Of a stretch of 64,000 nucleotides of DNA, positions 28,730 through 37,514 are shown piece by piece. A program made the translations under genes and the position numbers. The DNA comes from an uncultured Pseudovibrio sp. (GTDB lineage: Bacteria > Pseudomonadota > Alphaproteobacteria > Rhizobiales > Stappiaceae): positions 1 to 64,000 of the forward strand of contig CANMBS010000019.1 in assembly GCA_947496145.1 (NCBI GenBank). The letters are read 5' to 3'. The first letter of the stretch is position 1, and the number at the start of each line of letters is the position of its first letter. The notes under the pieces are model-generated. The model was not told where the DNA came from. It worked only from the letters and a program-made list of their open reading frames with translations, and ran no database searches.

Positions 28730-29770
28730 ATGGCAGCGGCCCAGATAACTACAAAGAATGAACGAAAAAAAATTAATCTTGCCTTACAAGGAGGAGGCGC
28801 TCACGGAGCCTTCACCTGGGGCGTATTGGATTGGCTACTTGAAAATGAATACTGGGAGATCACCGGCATCTCCGGCACCAGTGCAGGCGCAATGAACGCC
28901 GTTGTCATGGCAGACGGACTTGTTGAGGGTGGTCAAGAGGGCGCACGAGAGGCCCTCTCCCGCTTTTGGAAAGCTGTCAGTGCTGCTGGTGAAACCAGTC
29001 CGTTTCAGCGTAATCCGCTGGATGTTTTCATGGGCAACTGGAGTCTGGATAACTCACCCATGTTTCTTGCATGGGATCTGACATCTCGAATTGTCTCACC
29101 TTATCAGCTCAATCCCATGAACTATAACCCGCTCCGCGATCTCGTTGACCAGCAGATCGATTTTGAGCGCGTCCGAAGGTGTGATCAGATCGATGTATAT
29201 GTGGCGGCGACAAACGTCCGTACAGGCAAGATCAAAGTGTTCGCAAATGACGAAATCACGCTGGACGCCGTAATGGCTTCATCCTGTTTGCCACATATGT
29301 ATCAGGCGGTCGAAATTGGAGATGAAGCGTATTGGGATGGGGGGTTCATGGGAAACCCGCCATTGTTCCCGCTTTTCAAGGCTGGCGGTCATACGGATGT
29401 GCTCCTTATCCAGATTAACCCGGTAGAGCGTTCAGAACTTCCTCACACTGCACAGGAAATCTCAGAGCGCTTAAACGAGATCACCTTCAACTCCACGCTA
29501 CTACGAGAGTTGCGCGCCATTGAGTTCGTAACACGCCTGATTCAGGAAGGACGCCTGGACACAGACAAATATACCCGTGTCTTCATGCATCGCATCGAGG
29601 CAACTAACGATCTGGCCCCCTTCGGGGCGTCTTCAAAACTTAATCCACAATGGGAGTTTGTAGAGCTGCTGCATGACATTGGCAGACAGGCTGCAAAAAA
29701 ATGGGCCACCGAAAACTACGATCACATCGGCCAAAGAAGCACTCTCAATCTGGATCATGAATTTAACTAA
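28730..29770 (+). CDS. Patatin-like phospholipase
   Basis: 346-aa acyl hydrolase. The oxyanion-hole segment GGGAHGAF (21-28), nucleophile elbow GTSAG (S51) and DGG (D203) form the Ser-Asp dyad of patatins. There is no signal peptide, so it is probably cytosolic. Linkage to bdhA suggests a role in polyhydroxybutyrate or lipid turnover; this is inference from context. Confidence 0.9.
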   Translation: MAAAQITTKNERKKINLALQGGGAHGAFTWGVLDWLLENEYWEITGISGTSAGAMNAVVMADGLVEGGQEGAREALSRFWKAVSAAGETSPFQRNPLDVFMGNWSLDNSPMFLAWDLTSRIVSPYQLNPMNYNPLRDLVDQQIDFERVRRCDQIDVYVAATNVRTGKIKVFANDEITLDAVMASSCLPHMYQAVEIGDEAYWDGGFMGNPPLFPLFKAGGHTDVLLIQINPVERSELPHTAQEISERLNEITFNSTLLRELRAIEFVTRLIQEGRLDTDKYTRVFMHRIEATNDLAPFGASSKLNPQWEFVELLHDIGRQAAKKWATENYDHIGQRSTLNLDHEFN

Positions 29771-29801
29771 ACCTGAACGCAACAGTTAACACTCGCGAAC
29801 C

Positions 29802-29820
29802 GCATTGCAATTTGCGATGC
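29802..29820. promoter_or_regulatory. Dyad symmetry, candidate enhancer-binding site
   Basis: GCATTGCAA (29802-29810) and TTGCGATGC (29812-29820) are complements except for one base. The dyad lies about 120-135 bases before the predicted sigma-54 start, the usual distance for an enhancer-binding activator. It could instead be a 3' structure of the patatin mRNA. Confidence 0.35.
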
Positions 29821-29911
29821 AGCAGAGGTAATCAATCCATTAAATTAACCTGCATTTTGAAGAGAATGAATTCAAAGAAGCTAGATATTGTGCTCACGCA
29901 TCAAGCTAAAA

Positions 29912-29928
29912 CTGGCACGCCTTTTGCT
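29912..29928 (+). promoter_or_regulatory. Sigma-54 (RpoN) promoter
   Basis: CTGGCACGCCTTTTGCT matches the -24/-12 consensus YTGGCACG-N4-TTGCW at every position. GG (29914-29915) and GC (29926-29927) are exactly 10 bases apart. The predicted start is about 29939-29940. No protein gene follows on this strand for over 2 kb, so the transcript is probably non-coding. Confidence 0.8.
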
Positions 29929-29938
29929 CTTACATAGG

Positions 29939-30018
29939 TAGCTGATATCTAGGTATTGCGTAATCAGCTACAGAGAATATCAAGAGGGTTTTTGAGCGTA
30001 TTTCAAAGCCCTCTTTTT
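29939..30018 (+). ncRNA. Candidate sigma-54-dependent small RNA, about 80 nt
   Basis: The predicted transcript opens with a hairpin (TAGCTGAT 29939-29946 with ATCAGCTA 29963-29970), has a short single-stranded A-rich middle (about 29971-29981), and ends in an intrinsic terminator (29982-30018). Promoter, 5' stem-loop and terminator fit together without a gap. No reading frame of note exists in it. Its regulation by RpoN is inferred from the promoter; targets are unknown. Confidence 0.6.
29982..30018 (+). terminator. Intrinsic terminator of the candidate sRNA
   Basis: AAGAGGG (29982-29988) pairs with CCCTCTT (30009-30015). TTTGA and TCAAA extend the stem inside, and a T-run follows to 30018. 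Confidence 0.8.
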
Positions 30019-30093
30019 CTTTGCCTAACGCATATGAGTTACACACATGTGAACCAGAAAAATTGTTTTATCCCGCAAAATTTCAATCAAAAA

Positions 30094-30148
30094 AATCAGC
30101 GTGCCAACCTTTTGGCAAGATTTTAGCGTTAGGAAAGACACGCTGATT
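30094..30148. repeat. Nested inverted repeat downstream of the candidate sRNA
   Basis: AATCAGCGTG (30094-30103) pairs with CACGCTGATT (30139-30148). Within it TGCCAA (30102-30107) pairs with TTGGCA (30112-30117) around CCTT. The two stems share two bases and so would be alternatives or adjoin. Confidence 0.5.
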
Positions 30149-30340
30149 GTTGAGTTATGCGTATTCAGCGCGATTGCGGGAGAAGCAGGCGTTTGCGACC
30201 CGACTTGCTTCTTCCGCTCACATGCCTTCAAGCACATCTCATAGGCATTGATGTAGTAAGGATCCCCTGCACAAACAAGGGTAAACTACTTTATTGACGG
30301 ATATCACATCCGCTCATTGAATGCACGCAAAGCGTGTTCT

Positions 30341-30775
30341 CTATTTTACAATCACAATTTTTGCGTTTGAAGGCCCGTGCGACTTGATCAAACTAAACAG
30401 GCGCTTTGCATTTCTGGGGTGCAACCGCACACACCCATGCGAAGCAGGTGCCCCCAGACGCTTAATCACATTGGTCCCGTGGATCGCGTAGCCTTTATAA
30501 AAGAACACGGAATATGGCATTGGCGCACCATTATACTTGCGAGAGAAGTAGCGTTTGTGCATGCGTGTCGGCCTGAAGGTACCAACCGGCGTTCTGTAGC
30601 CACGCCGCGCAGTCGAGACGGACCAGGAATGCCACACCTTGCCGTTCACATATACTCGCATTGTCTGTTCAGAAAGATCTATCTTTGCAGTGACTATTTT
30701 TGCCGTGGCTTCAGCAGGCAATACCCAAAGCAAAACAACAAAAAGAATCCCGGCAATTGCAATAATAGTACGCAT
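30341..30775 (-). CDS. L,D-transpeptidase (ErfK/YkuD domain)
   Basis: 144 aa from ATG 30775, which has GGGGG 8 bases upstream; the longer frame to 30823 lacks this. A hydrophobic signal (about 4-23, cleavage near AEA) exports it. The YkuD domain carries H99 in YAIHGTN and SHGCVRLH with H113 and nucleophile C115. It makes 3-3 peptidoglycan crosslinks or attaches proteins to peptidoglycan. This is a minimal domain with no LysM or other binding module. Confidence 0.9.
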   Translation of the reverse strand: MRTIIAIAGILFVVLLWVLPAEATAKIVTAKIDLSEQTMRVYVNGKVWHSWSVSTARRGYRTPVGTFRPTRMHKRYFSRKYNGAPMPYSVFFYKGYAIHGTNVIKRLGAPASHGCVRLHPRNAKRLFSLIKSHGPSNAKIVIVK

Positions 30776-31093
30776 ACTGTCAGCCCCCACACGCAACTCA
30801 GATATTCCAAGCTGAATTAGCACGCGCGAAAGGGTAAGTCTGTTATTGAGATGTTCCAGCAGTAATATTCACGATTCGCATTTCGCAAACCGATTAAAAT
30901 ATACTTAATACTCACTGCAACAACTCTACAGAATAGAAAAGCTCATCAAAAAAGTATGTGAGAAAGTCTGTTTAAAGCAGAGATAAGCGCTATGATTTTA
31001 TATGAGCGCGAACCACCTCACCTCGAAAAACAAACACAAAAAACTCCCGCAGACCTGCGAAAGTTTAATTATCTGCGGAAATCCAAAACTGCC

Positions 31094-31879
31094 TTAGTCA
31101 AATACGTCGAATGAAACGCGGTAGGTCGCTCCAAGACCAACGGACCACATATTATCATTCGAGGTGATTGGGCTGTCCGCAGCCGTATTGATCAAGCGAT
31201 CATATCCACCTTGCAGATGCAATCCCCACGTGTCGGTTAAAGAATAGCTTGCCCTTATAATAGCCCCTACACTTTTAAAGCCGCCATCAGCATCAAAAGG
31301 CCCTCTTGAGGCACCAGCCGGAACACTAAAGTAAGTGTCCATATAACTTCCATCTGCAGCATCTATGCGCGGACCGAAAGTAAATGTGAGGTCATCGGTG
31401 ATTTCTGAAATAACATCAATTCCAGCACGACCAACAAAGCCTCTGTGACCATTAAAACCGTGGCGAATCTCTATAAATGCGCGAAACCAATCATGCCGAA
31501 ACCCTCCACCAAGACCAATTTCGCCAGCCCATGGTATCCTTCGGGTTCCAGCAAGACGCGAGCTGTCTGAAGCTGAGCGTTCTCCCACAAAACCAAAGCT
31601 CGGATAAAAGAAGATACCATCAGTCCTGTCTTTTTCTATCTGACCATATCCAGGCAAATAGAACCGACTAAAGGCAATAAGTGGAAGCGGATAGATGATA
31701 TACTCATCAGCTCCATCATATTTTGGATTGACGAAGCCAGCGACGCCAATATCAATCACGTATTGCTTGGTTGCCTGCTCCTCAGTGAGGTCATCGGGAA
31801 TAAAGCGATCCTCAGCAAGAGCATGGCTAGAAAAAACCACAAGTGACGCACCAGTGATCAATCGAATTACAGAGGTCAT
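31094..31879 (-). CDS. MipA/OmpV family outer-membrane protein
   Basis: 261 aa from ATG 31879. The signal peptide (MTSVIRLITGASLVVFSSHALA) is followed by a beta-rich chain: GVAGFVNPKYDGADEY, LPLIAFSRF, LGGGFRHDWFRAFIEIRHGFNGHRGFVGRAGIDV, and a C-terminal strand ending YRVSFDVFD. The family includes the MltA-interacting scaffold MipA and the porin-like OmpV. Function here is not otherwise indicated. An upstream ATG at 31909 is less likely. Confidence 0.88.
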   Translation of the reverse strand: MTSVIRLITGASLVVFSSHALAEDRFIPDDLTEEQATKQYVIDIGVAGFVNPKYDGADEYIIYPLPLIAFSRFYLPGYGQIEKDRTDGIFFYPSFGFVGERSASDSSRLAGTRRIPWAGEIGLGGGFRHDWFRAFIEIRHGFNGHRGFVGRAGIDVISEITDDLTFTFGPRIDAADGSYMDTYFSVPAGASRGPFDADGGFKSVGAIIRASYSLTDTWGLHLQGGYDRLINTAADSPITSNDNMWSVGLGATYRVSFDVFD

Positions 31880-32365
31880 TTCAAGGCCCTGAGTCAGAAA
31901 AACTTGCAATCCATGATATACGAGTAAAACGCCCCAATGGTTCGCATTTAGGTTATTTTACGCTATATGTTGCACTTGTACAACTTGTAGTTTTTCGACC
32001 GAGAAATATCTTATAATTGAACTGAATAACGGATAAGCCTCAGTCTGCTCGGTCACACTTCATTGAGTTTTCTCCAGTGCAAAAAAAATACGTATCCAGC
32101 CCTCAACATGCAGTCTTTAGTTGGTAGTTTTTGCAGAAAGCAGCCGCTGACTATAGTGAAGAAAATGTTCACACTCAGGAAACTGTAAATACCAGACCCG
32201 AATGAGATGATACATCTCAGGTGCCAAATGAAAAATCCACTTGGCTTGTAGGCTTTTGGAGACTATTTCTTACAGAAAATCGATAGTTGGTGATTACACC
32301 ATATGCGGCAATACCAAATGCCGCGATTAAAAACTCAAGGCAAAGCCTGTGAAAGGTGCCTGCAT
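31880..32365. other. Intergenic region between MipA/OmpV and sdaA
   Basis: Divergent promoter region without a supported gene. The only marked element is a small palindrome TTGTACAA near 31976, within TTGCACTTGTACAACTTGT, which could be an operator. No terminator or repeat was seen. Confidence 0.4.
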
Positions 32366-33781
32366 ATGTTCCTTAGCGTATTCGATATTTTTAAAATCGG
32401 CATAGGCCCCTCTTCCTCACATACAATGGGGCCAATGACTGCAGCAGCCCGTTTTCTGGATGAGCTCAGAGACGGACGCCGTATCTGGCCGGGCGCTGGC
32501 GCACCTAAACGACTGCGCTGCACGCTCCACGGCTCCCTTGCATGGACCGGTAAAGGTCATGCGACTGATAGGGCCGTCATTTTAGGGTTAGCTGGGTGCA
32601 CTCCAGAAACACTCGATCCAGACGAAGCTGAAATTTTGGAAAAGAAGGTTGCACAAAGCAAGCAAGTCAAACTACCCGGATTGCCTGCTCTTGATTTCGA
32701 CCCTGATAAAGACGTCATATTCGATTTTGAAAAGAACCTGCCAGGCCACGCAAATGGCATGGTCATCGAAGCTTATGATGCACAAAACCGCCTCCACATG
32801 CAGGAAACCTTCTACTCCATAGGTGGTGGCTTCGTGGTAACTGCGGAAGAGCTCGAACGTCAACGAACTGCCGAAACTGAAGGCCGCCCTGAAGATCTCA
32901 GCCCCCAAAGCGCACCCTACCCATTTGCCAGTGCAAAAGAAATGCTGGCAATGGGCAAAAAATCCGGCAAGAGCATTGCCCAGATGAAACGCGCTAATGA
33001 ACTCACTGCTTCAGATCCGCAAGAACTAGAGGAAAAACTCTGGCATATCTGGGAGGTAATGAACGCCTGCATGGAACGTGGACTGAACACAGAAGGTGAT
33101 TTACCCGGAGGCCTCACAGTCAAGCGTCGTGCCGCCGCGATAAAACGCCAACTGGAAGACGAGCGAGGCCACAACATGACTATGCCGCACGTGGCAAATG
33201 ACTGGCTCTCTGTTTACGCTATGGCAGTGAATGAGGAGAACGCAGCTGGCGGAAAGGTTGTCACGGCACCAACCAATGGCGCAGCTGGCGTTATCCCGGC
33301 GACCATCAAATATTACCGCGAACATTGCCCGGGCAGCAATGATGAAGGCATCAAAACCTTCTTGCTCACTGCTGCGGCAATAGGCGGTATCATCAAACAC
33401 AACGCTTCCATCTCAGGTGCAGAGGTCGGCTGTCAGGGCGAAGTCGGCTCAGCAGCCGCTATGGCAGCAGCAGGAATGTGCGCTGCGCTCGGCGGAACAA
33501 ACGAGCAGATTGAAAACGCCGCAGAGATCGCACTGGAGCACCATCTGGGTATGACCTGTGATCCAGTTGGAGGACTTGTGCAAGTGCCTTGTATTGAACG
33601 CAACGGCCTTGGAGCTATCAAGGCCGTTTCCGCAGCCTCACTGGCACTGCGAGGCGATGGTTCTCACTACATGCCATTAGACAACTGCGTAGAGGCCATG
33701 CGCCAAACCGGAGTTGAGATGAACGATAAGTTCAAAGAAACCAGTAAGGGTGGACTAGCAGTCAACCTGCCGGAATGCTGA
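32366..33781 (+). CDS. sdaA: L-serine ammonia-lyase (iron-sulfur, single chain)
   Basis: Deaminates L-serine to pyruvate with an oxygen-sensitive [4Fe-4S] cluster. 471 aa from ATG 32366 (AAAGGTG upstream); the longer frame from 32303 is unlikely. [23 protein letters not shown] begins the beta domain and [18 protein letters not shown] and [20 protein letters not shown] mark the catalytic alpha domain. Cluster cysteines are visible in the second half ([14 protein letters not shown]). It converges with mnmD, one base apart. Confidence 0.94.
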   Translation: MFLSVFDIFKIGIGPSSSHTMGPMTAAARFLDELRDGRRIWPGAGAPKRLRCTLHGSLAWTGKGHATDRAVILGLAGCTPETLDPDEAEILEKKVAQSKQVKLPGLPALDFDPDKDVIFDFEKNLPGHANGMVIEAYDAQNRLHMQETFYSIGGGFVVTAEELERQRTAETEGRPEDLSPQSAPYPFASAKEMLAMGKKSGKSIAQMKRANELTASDPQELEEKLWHIWEVMNACMERGLNTEGDLPGGLTVKRRAAAIKRQLEDERGHNMTMPHVANDWLSVYAMAVNEENAAGGKVVTAPTNGAAGVIPATIKYYREHCPGSNDEGIKTFLLTAAAIGGIIKHNASISGAEVGCQGEVGSAAAMAAAGMCAALGGTNEQIENAAEIALEHHLGMTCDPVGGLVQVPCIERNGLGAIKAVSAASLALRGDGSHYMPLDNCVEAMRQTGVEMNDKFKETSKGGLAVNLPEC

Positions 33782-33782
33782 G

Positions 33783-34487
33783 TTACAAAGACGATGTGGT
33801 GGCAGTCTTCTGCCCCACCATCATCTGGCGTTTTCTGCCAAAACCTTTGATCCGTCGCACATCAAAACCTACAGCTTGCAGATTGCGTCGCACCCATCCA
33901 GCAGCGGTGTAGGTGCCAAAAGTCCCATCTTCAGCCGTTTTCTTAGCCACGCAGCACATCAGGTCTTTACACCATAGCTCAGGATTCCGCGCGGGGTTGA
34001 AACCATCAAGAAACCATGCGTCCACAGGTCTGGAAAGACCCGGCAACATCTCACGTGCATCTCCGACACCCAACAGCAAACGAGCACCTTCAAAAGTCAT
34101 TTCATTCCAGCCATCTTTCGGTTTCCACGCCTCAATCAATCTGGCAGTTAAACCTTCAAGTTCGGGCCACTGTGAGAGAGCCTTCCCGATTTCCTCACCA
34201 GACATCGGATAGAGTTCAAAAGAAATAAACGTTAACTCTGGCCGCACCTCAACCGGTAAGCTTAAAAGCAGCTGCAAAGTGGTCAGAAAATTTAGCCCGG
34301 TCCCAAACCCAAGCTCCGCAATCGTGAAAGAGCTCCTTCCCTTCCATCGCTCAGGTAACTTATTTCCCTGCAAGAATACGTAGCGCGTTTCACCTAATCC
34401 ACCGCCCTTGGAGTAATATGTGTCTCCAAACTGCGACGCATACGGCACATTGGCGTCATCCCATTCCAATTTTGGGCGCTCTGTCAT
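33783..34487 (-). CDS. mnmD: tRNA 5-methylaminomethyl-2-thiouridine methyltransferase (MnmD-type)
   Basis: 234 aa from ATG 34487. AELGFGTGLNFL (57-68) is the SAM site, and VDAWFLDGFNPARNPELW the MnmC1 signature. In E. coli this activity is the N-terminal half of bifunctional MnmC, completing mnm5s2U34 in tRNA; here it is a separate protein. The FAD-dependent half-like gene lies divergently 66 bases away. A longer frame to 34535 lacks a ribosome site. Confidence 0.88.
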   Translation of the reverse strand: MTERPKLEWDDANVPYASQFGDTYYSKGGGLGETRYVFLQGNKLPERWKGRSSFTIAELGFGTGLNFLTTLQLLLSLPVEVRPELTFISFELYPMSGEEIGKALSQWPELEGLTARLIEAWKPKDGWNEMTFEGARLLLGVGDAREMLPGLSRPVDAWFLDGFNPARNPELWCKDLMCCVAKKTAEDGTFGTYTAAGWVRRNLQAVGFDVRRIKGFGRKRQMMVGQKTATTSSL

Positions 34488-34553
34488 ATGTCTAAACCAA
34501 CTTGTGACGAAAAACAGGTTGGGCTTATACCTCAACCCGGGAAATAAAAAAAC

Positions 34554-35672
34554 ATGACCTATGATTTAGTTGTTGTCGGTGGCGGTATCTTTGGCCTCAG
34601 CGTCGCCAAAGCTGCTCTGGGCCAGGGCATGAAGATTGCACTCCTGGAGAAAAATACAATCGCTTCCGGTGCGAGCCGGGGTCTTGTCGGCGCACTTATG
34701 CCGCATGTGCCGAACCGCTGGAACGATAAAAAACAGTTTCAGCTGGATGCATTAACTGAACTTTCTGACATCGTCACCGAGCTGGAAGCCGCCACAGGCT
34801 TATCAGTTGGTTACAGTCGTGCAGGCCGCTTAATCCCGCTTTACACAGAGCACAAGCTTGCACACGCCCTCTCCCGGGTGGAGGAAAGCAAAGTGCACTG
34901 GAACAGCGAGAAAACCGGCTTCACCTTTAACGTTGTGAAAGAAACACCTTACAACGACTGGCTCACACCTGAAGCAGCTCCACTTGGTATCATCTGGGAT
35001 ACCCTTGCCGCCCGAGCAAACCCGCGCCTTGTTTCCACTGGTCTGAAAGCCCTGCTCGAAACTCAAATAGATATCATGGAACACACCGAGTTCCTTGGCT
35101 TTGACGAAGAAACAAGTACAGTCACCCTTGATAATGGCGCAACCCTGACCGCTGACCGCATCGTCCTTTCTGCGGGATATGAGGGATTTGGCAGGCTAAG
35201 CGAGATGGCCGGAAAGACCATCGGCATGGGCGAAAAGGGACAATCCCTTCTGCTCGAATACAAAACAGATCGCCCTCTTCCTGTCATCTACGACGACGGC
35301 ATTTATGTTGTCTCCCACGCCAATGGAACAGTCGCCATCGGCTCAACCTCAGAAAAGGAATGGGCGACAGCAGAGCCGGTTGAAAAAGACATCCAAGCCA
35401 TGCTCAGCAAAGCCATTGGCTTCTGCCCCGCGCTGAAAGGAGCACCAATCATTGATCGGTGGGCAGGCATCCGCCCGAGATGTAAGAAACGCGATCCTTT
35501 GGTAGGCCTTGTTCCGGGCACTAAGAAAACATGGGTAGCCACAGGCGGCTTCAAGATCTCCTACGCTATCTCTCACCGCATCGCAGCTTGTTTGATGCAG
35601 GAAATGTTCCCGGAAAAGGGTAAACCAATTCACCTTCCGGAAAGCTTCAAACCAGCCTACCACTTTGACTGA
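34554..35672 (+). CDS. FAD-dependent oxidoreductase, DAO family (MnmC2-like candidate)
   Basis: 372 aa. The N-terminal Rossmann GGGIFGLSVAK (8-18) binds FAD, ALLEKNTIASGASRGLVGALMPH follows, and the C-terminal GIRPRCKKRDPLVG and TWVATGGFKISYAIS complete the DAO fold. Because it sits back-to-back with mnmD, it is the obvious candidate for the cmnm5U oxidase half of MnmC. Glycine oxidase (ThiO-like) or another amine oxidase remains possible. Confidence 0.75.
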   Translation: MTYDLVVVGGGIFGLSVAKAALGQGMKIALLEKNTIASGASRGLVGALMPHVPNRWNDKKQFQLDALTELSDIVTELEAATGLSVGYSRAGRLIPLYTEHKLAHALSRVEESKVHWNSEKTGFTFNVVKETPYNDWLTPEAAPLGIIWDTLAARANPRLVSTGLKALLETQIDIMEHTEFLGFDEETSTVTLDNGATLTADRIVLSAGYEGFGRLSEMAGKTIGMGEKGQSLLLEYKTDRPLPVIYDDGIYVVSHANGTVAIGSTSEKEWATAEPVEKDIQAMLSKAIGFCPALKGAPIIDRWAGIRPRCKKRDPLVGLVPGTKKTWVATGGFKISYAISHRIAACLMQEMFPEKGKPIHLPESFKPAYHFD

Positions 35673-35696
35673 TAATCAGGCTCAGACCACACCATC

Positions 35697-35728
35697 GCAG
35701 TTTACTCTCCCAAATCAGCGTAAACTGC
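35697..35728 (+). terminator. Hairpin after the FAD oxidoreductase gene
   Basis: GCAGTTTAC (35697-35705) is the exact complement of GTAAACTGC (35720-35728). A T-rich stretch comes some 15 bases later. Confidence 0.4.
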
Positions 35729-35917
35729 ACCCGCTTTCTGCTATTTTTTCAGGTTGAGATCAGGAAATTAGCTCAAAATATAGAAAAATGGGGCATACTG
35801 GATCTTGCAGGTGCCTCAGTTCAAAGCTACATGAGGAACAACTGTGTTTCCCGAGTATTAGCTCAAAGGAAGCAACTCAGATCGTTCATCTCCGCAAACC
35901 TGGAGTTTAATCAGCCC

Positions 35918-36208
35918 ATGCGCGCTATTCTTGATGTTGTCTTCATCATTCTAAATCTTTACACGTGGGTCATTATTGCGAACGTGATTTTCTCATGGCT
36001 CTACGCATTCAATGTTGTAAACTCACATAACCAGTTCATCGCAATGATAGGGCAGACGCTTTACAATCTCACAGAGCCGCTCTTACGTCCGATCCGCCGC
36101 TTTCTGCCAGCTATGGGAGGATTGGATCTCTCCCCAATCGTTCTGCTGCTCGGCATCTTCCTTATCGAGCGTATCATTGGCCTCTACGTCTATCCCTATG
36201 TCTTTTAA
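35918..36208 (+). CDS. YggT family membrane protein
   Basis: 96 aa from ATG 35918, two hydrophobic segments. YTWVIIANVIFSWL and LTEPLLRPIRRFLPAMGGLDLSPIVLLLG are the YggT family signature. The family is linked to cell division and osmotic tolerance in other bacteria. A longer frame from 35831 has no matching family sequence. The DUF167 gene starts 3 bases after its stop, a classic pairing. Confidence 0.9.
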   Translation: MRAILDVVFIILNLYTWVIIANVIFSWLYAFNVVNSHNQFIAMIGQTLYNLTEPLLRPIRRFLPAMGGLDLSPIVLLLGIFLIERIIGLYVYPYVF

Positions 36209-36211
36209 ATA

Positions 36212-36532
36212 GTGGTAGACCACAAACGCCCTTGGCAATTACAGGCTGACGGAATTCTCATAGCCGTCCGCCTCACCCCAAAATCTTCAAAAGACCAGAT
36301 TGAAAAGATAAGCGAGCAAGCAGATGGTCGCTCGCTTGTTTTGGCACGAGTCCGTGCAGTACCGGAAAAAGGCGCAGCAAACAAGGCTGTTGCCATGCTC
36401 TTTGCAAAAGCTCTCTCGGTTCCCAAATCTTCAGCTGAAGTCATTACAGGGTCTGCTGCACGCATAAAAACACTGCGTGTGCTGGGCGATCCCAAAGACC
36501 TTTCAAAAAGGCTGGAAGATTTACTCTCCTAG
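36212..36532 (+). CDS. DUF167 (YggU) family protein
   Basis: 106 aa, starting with GTG. LTPKSSKDQIEKI, ARVRAVPEKGAANKAVAMLFAKALSVPKSSAEVITG is the complete family signature. Always small and cytosolic; the role is unknown. Co-transcribed with yggT. Confidence 0.9.
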   Translation: MVDHKRPWQLQADGILIAVRLTPKSSKDQIEKISEQADGRSLVLARVRAVPEKGAANKAVAMLFAKALSVPKSSAEVITGSAARIKTLRVLGDPKDLSKRLEDLLS

Positions 36533-36568
36533 CCTTTCGAGGTCCGTTACTGCGCTCTCAGAGCTGCG

Positions 36569-36760
36569 TTAGTCCTCAATCTTTCGCGCTTCTTCTTCCA
36601 ACATAATCGGAATTCCATTACGGATTGGGTAAGCCAGCTTACCAGCACGCGAGACCAGCTCTTGTGTTTCTGCATTATATTCAAGCGTGGTTTTAGTCAC
36701 TGGGCAAACCAGCAGTTCAAGCAGGCGTCGATCTAATTGTGGTGCTTCAAACTCAGCCAT
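36569..36760 (-). CDS. Trm112 family protein
   Basis: 63 aa. [21 protein letters not shown] and [19 protein letters not shown] are the YcaR/Trm112 signature. Relatives activate methyltransferases in eukaryotes and some bacteria. Only one cysteine (LVCP) is present, so the zinc-ribbon form is absent. It follows the Lon-domain gene by about 30 bases on the same strand. Confidence 0.9.
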   Translation of the reverse strand: MAEFEAPQLDRRLLELLVCPVTKTTLEYNAETQELVSRAGKLAYPIRNGIPIMLEEEARKIED

Positions 36761-36790
36761 AAAGCCGCCATCCTTTCGTTAGTGTCAGTG

Positions 36791-37480
36791 CTACTGCAAA
36801 GTACCGCCAGCACTGCCATTACCGCGTGCCAGTTCAACTTCTGCCAGTGCAACCAACATATCGGCGCGCACTTTCAGGCTCTTTGTTTCCAGCAGCGCTT
36901 GCTTTTCTTTGGGACCATAAGGGCTCATCATACAAAGCGCATTGACCAATACCTCGGTAGAAGCAGAATTGATGCTTTCCCAGTCCGCTTCCAGATCATT
37001 CACACTCAGATATTCCTTAAGTGTGAAAAGCAGTTGATCCCGATCAACATCATCTTCACCAACGCCAACTTTCAGATCACTTGAAAAACTGCTTGCATCA
37101 ACATGTCCACGACGGAAAGGAGAACGCTCCTCAAGCTCACCGCGAATTGTGAATCGTGACACCCCGGAGAGAGTGATCAGATAACGACCATCTCCACTCT
37201 CCTGAAAGCCAGTAATCCGTCCCATACAGCCCACAGAGCAAAGCTGAGGCCGACCGGCCAGCTCTTCATCGCTCGTATCAAACTGCGGCTGAACGATCCC
37301 GATCATCCTATCGGTCCGCAATGCACTATCAACCATCGCCGTATAACGTGGTTCAAACACATTGAGGGGCATATGAGAGCGCGGGAGTAAGATAGCTCCC
37401 GGCAAAACAAACAGGGGCACAACCTGTGGCAGGTCATCAAGACCTGCGTAGGTGGCATTTCCAACAGACATCGAGGCCAC
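36791..37480 (-). CDS. Lon substrate-binding (LAN) domain protein
   Basis: 229 aa, the N-terminal domain of Lon without ATPase or protease parts. LPQVVPLFVLPGAILLPRSHMPLNVFEPRY is the family signature, and LCSVGCMGRI follows. Such stand-alone proteins may be adaptors; the role is unproven. Order YbbN-Lon domain-Trm112 on one strand is conserved in Rhizobiales as I recall. Confidence 0.9.
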   Translation of the reverse strand: MASMSVGNATYAGLDDLPQVVPLFVLPGAILLPRSHMPLNVFEPRYTAMVDSALRTDRMIGIVQPQFDTSDEELAGRPQLCSVGCMGRITGFQESGDGRYLITLSGVSRFTIRGELEERSPFRRGHVDASSFSSDLKVGVGEDDVDRDQLLFTLKEYLSVNDLEADWESINSASTEVLVNALCMMSPYGPKEKQALLETKSLKVRADMLVALAEVELARGNGSAGGTLQ

Positions 37481-37514
37481 TTAAGTGCTCTCCACTTTAA
37501 TTATCAGGCCAAGA

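Larger units (their letters stand above)
29771..30340. other. Intergenic region with sigma-54 promoter, candidate sRNA and further hairpins
   Basis: 570 bases without a supported protein gene. From left to right: an imperfect dyad (29802-29820), a sigma-54 promoter (29912-29928), a candidate RNA ending in a terminator (29939-30018), then two more hairpin regions (30094-30148 and 30181-30212). A minus-strand open frame 30025-30237 crosses these hairpins and is probably not translated. Confidence 0.6.

Noticed and set aside
30025-30237. 70-codon minus-strand frame
   Set aside because: It crosses several hairpins, has no clear ribosome site and its composition changes part-way. The N-terminal part (AYEMCLKACERKKQ) looks slightly protein-like, so a relic cannot be excluded.
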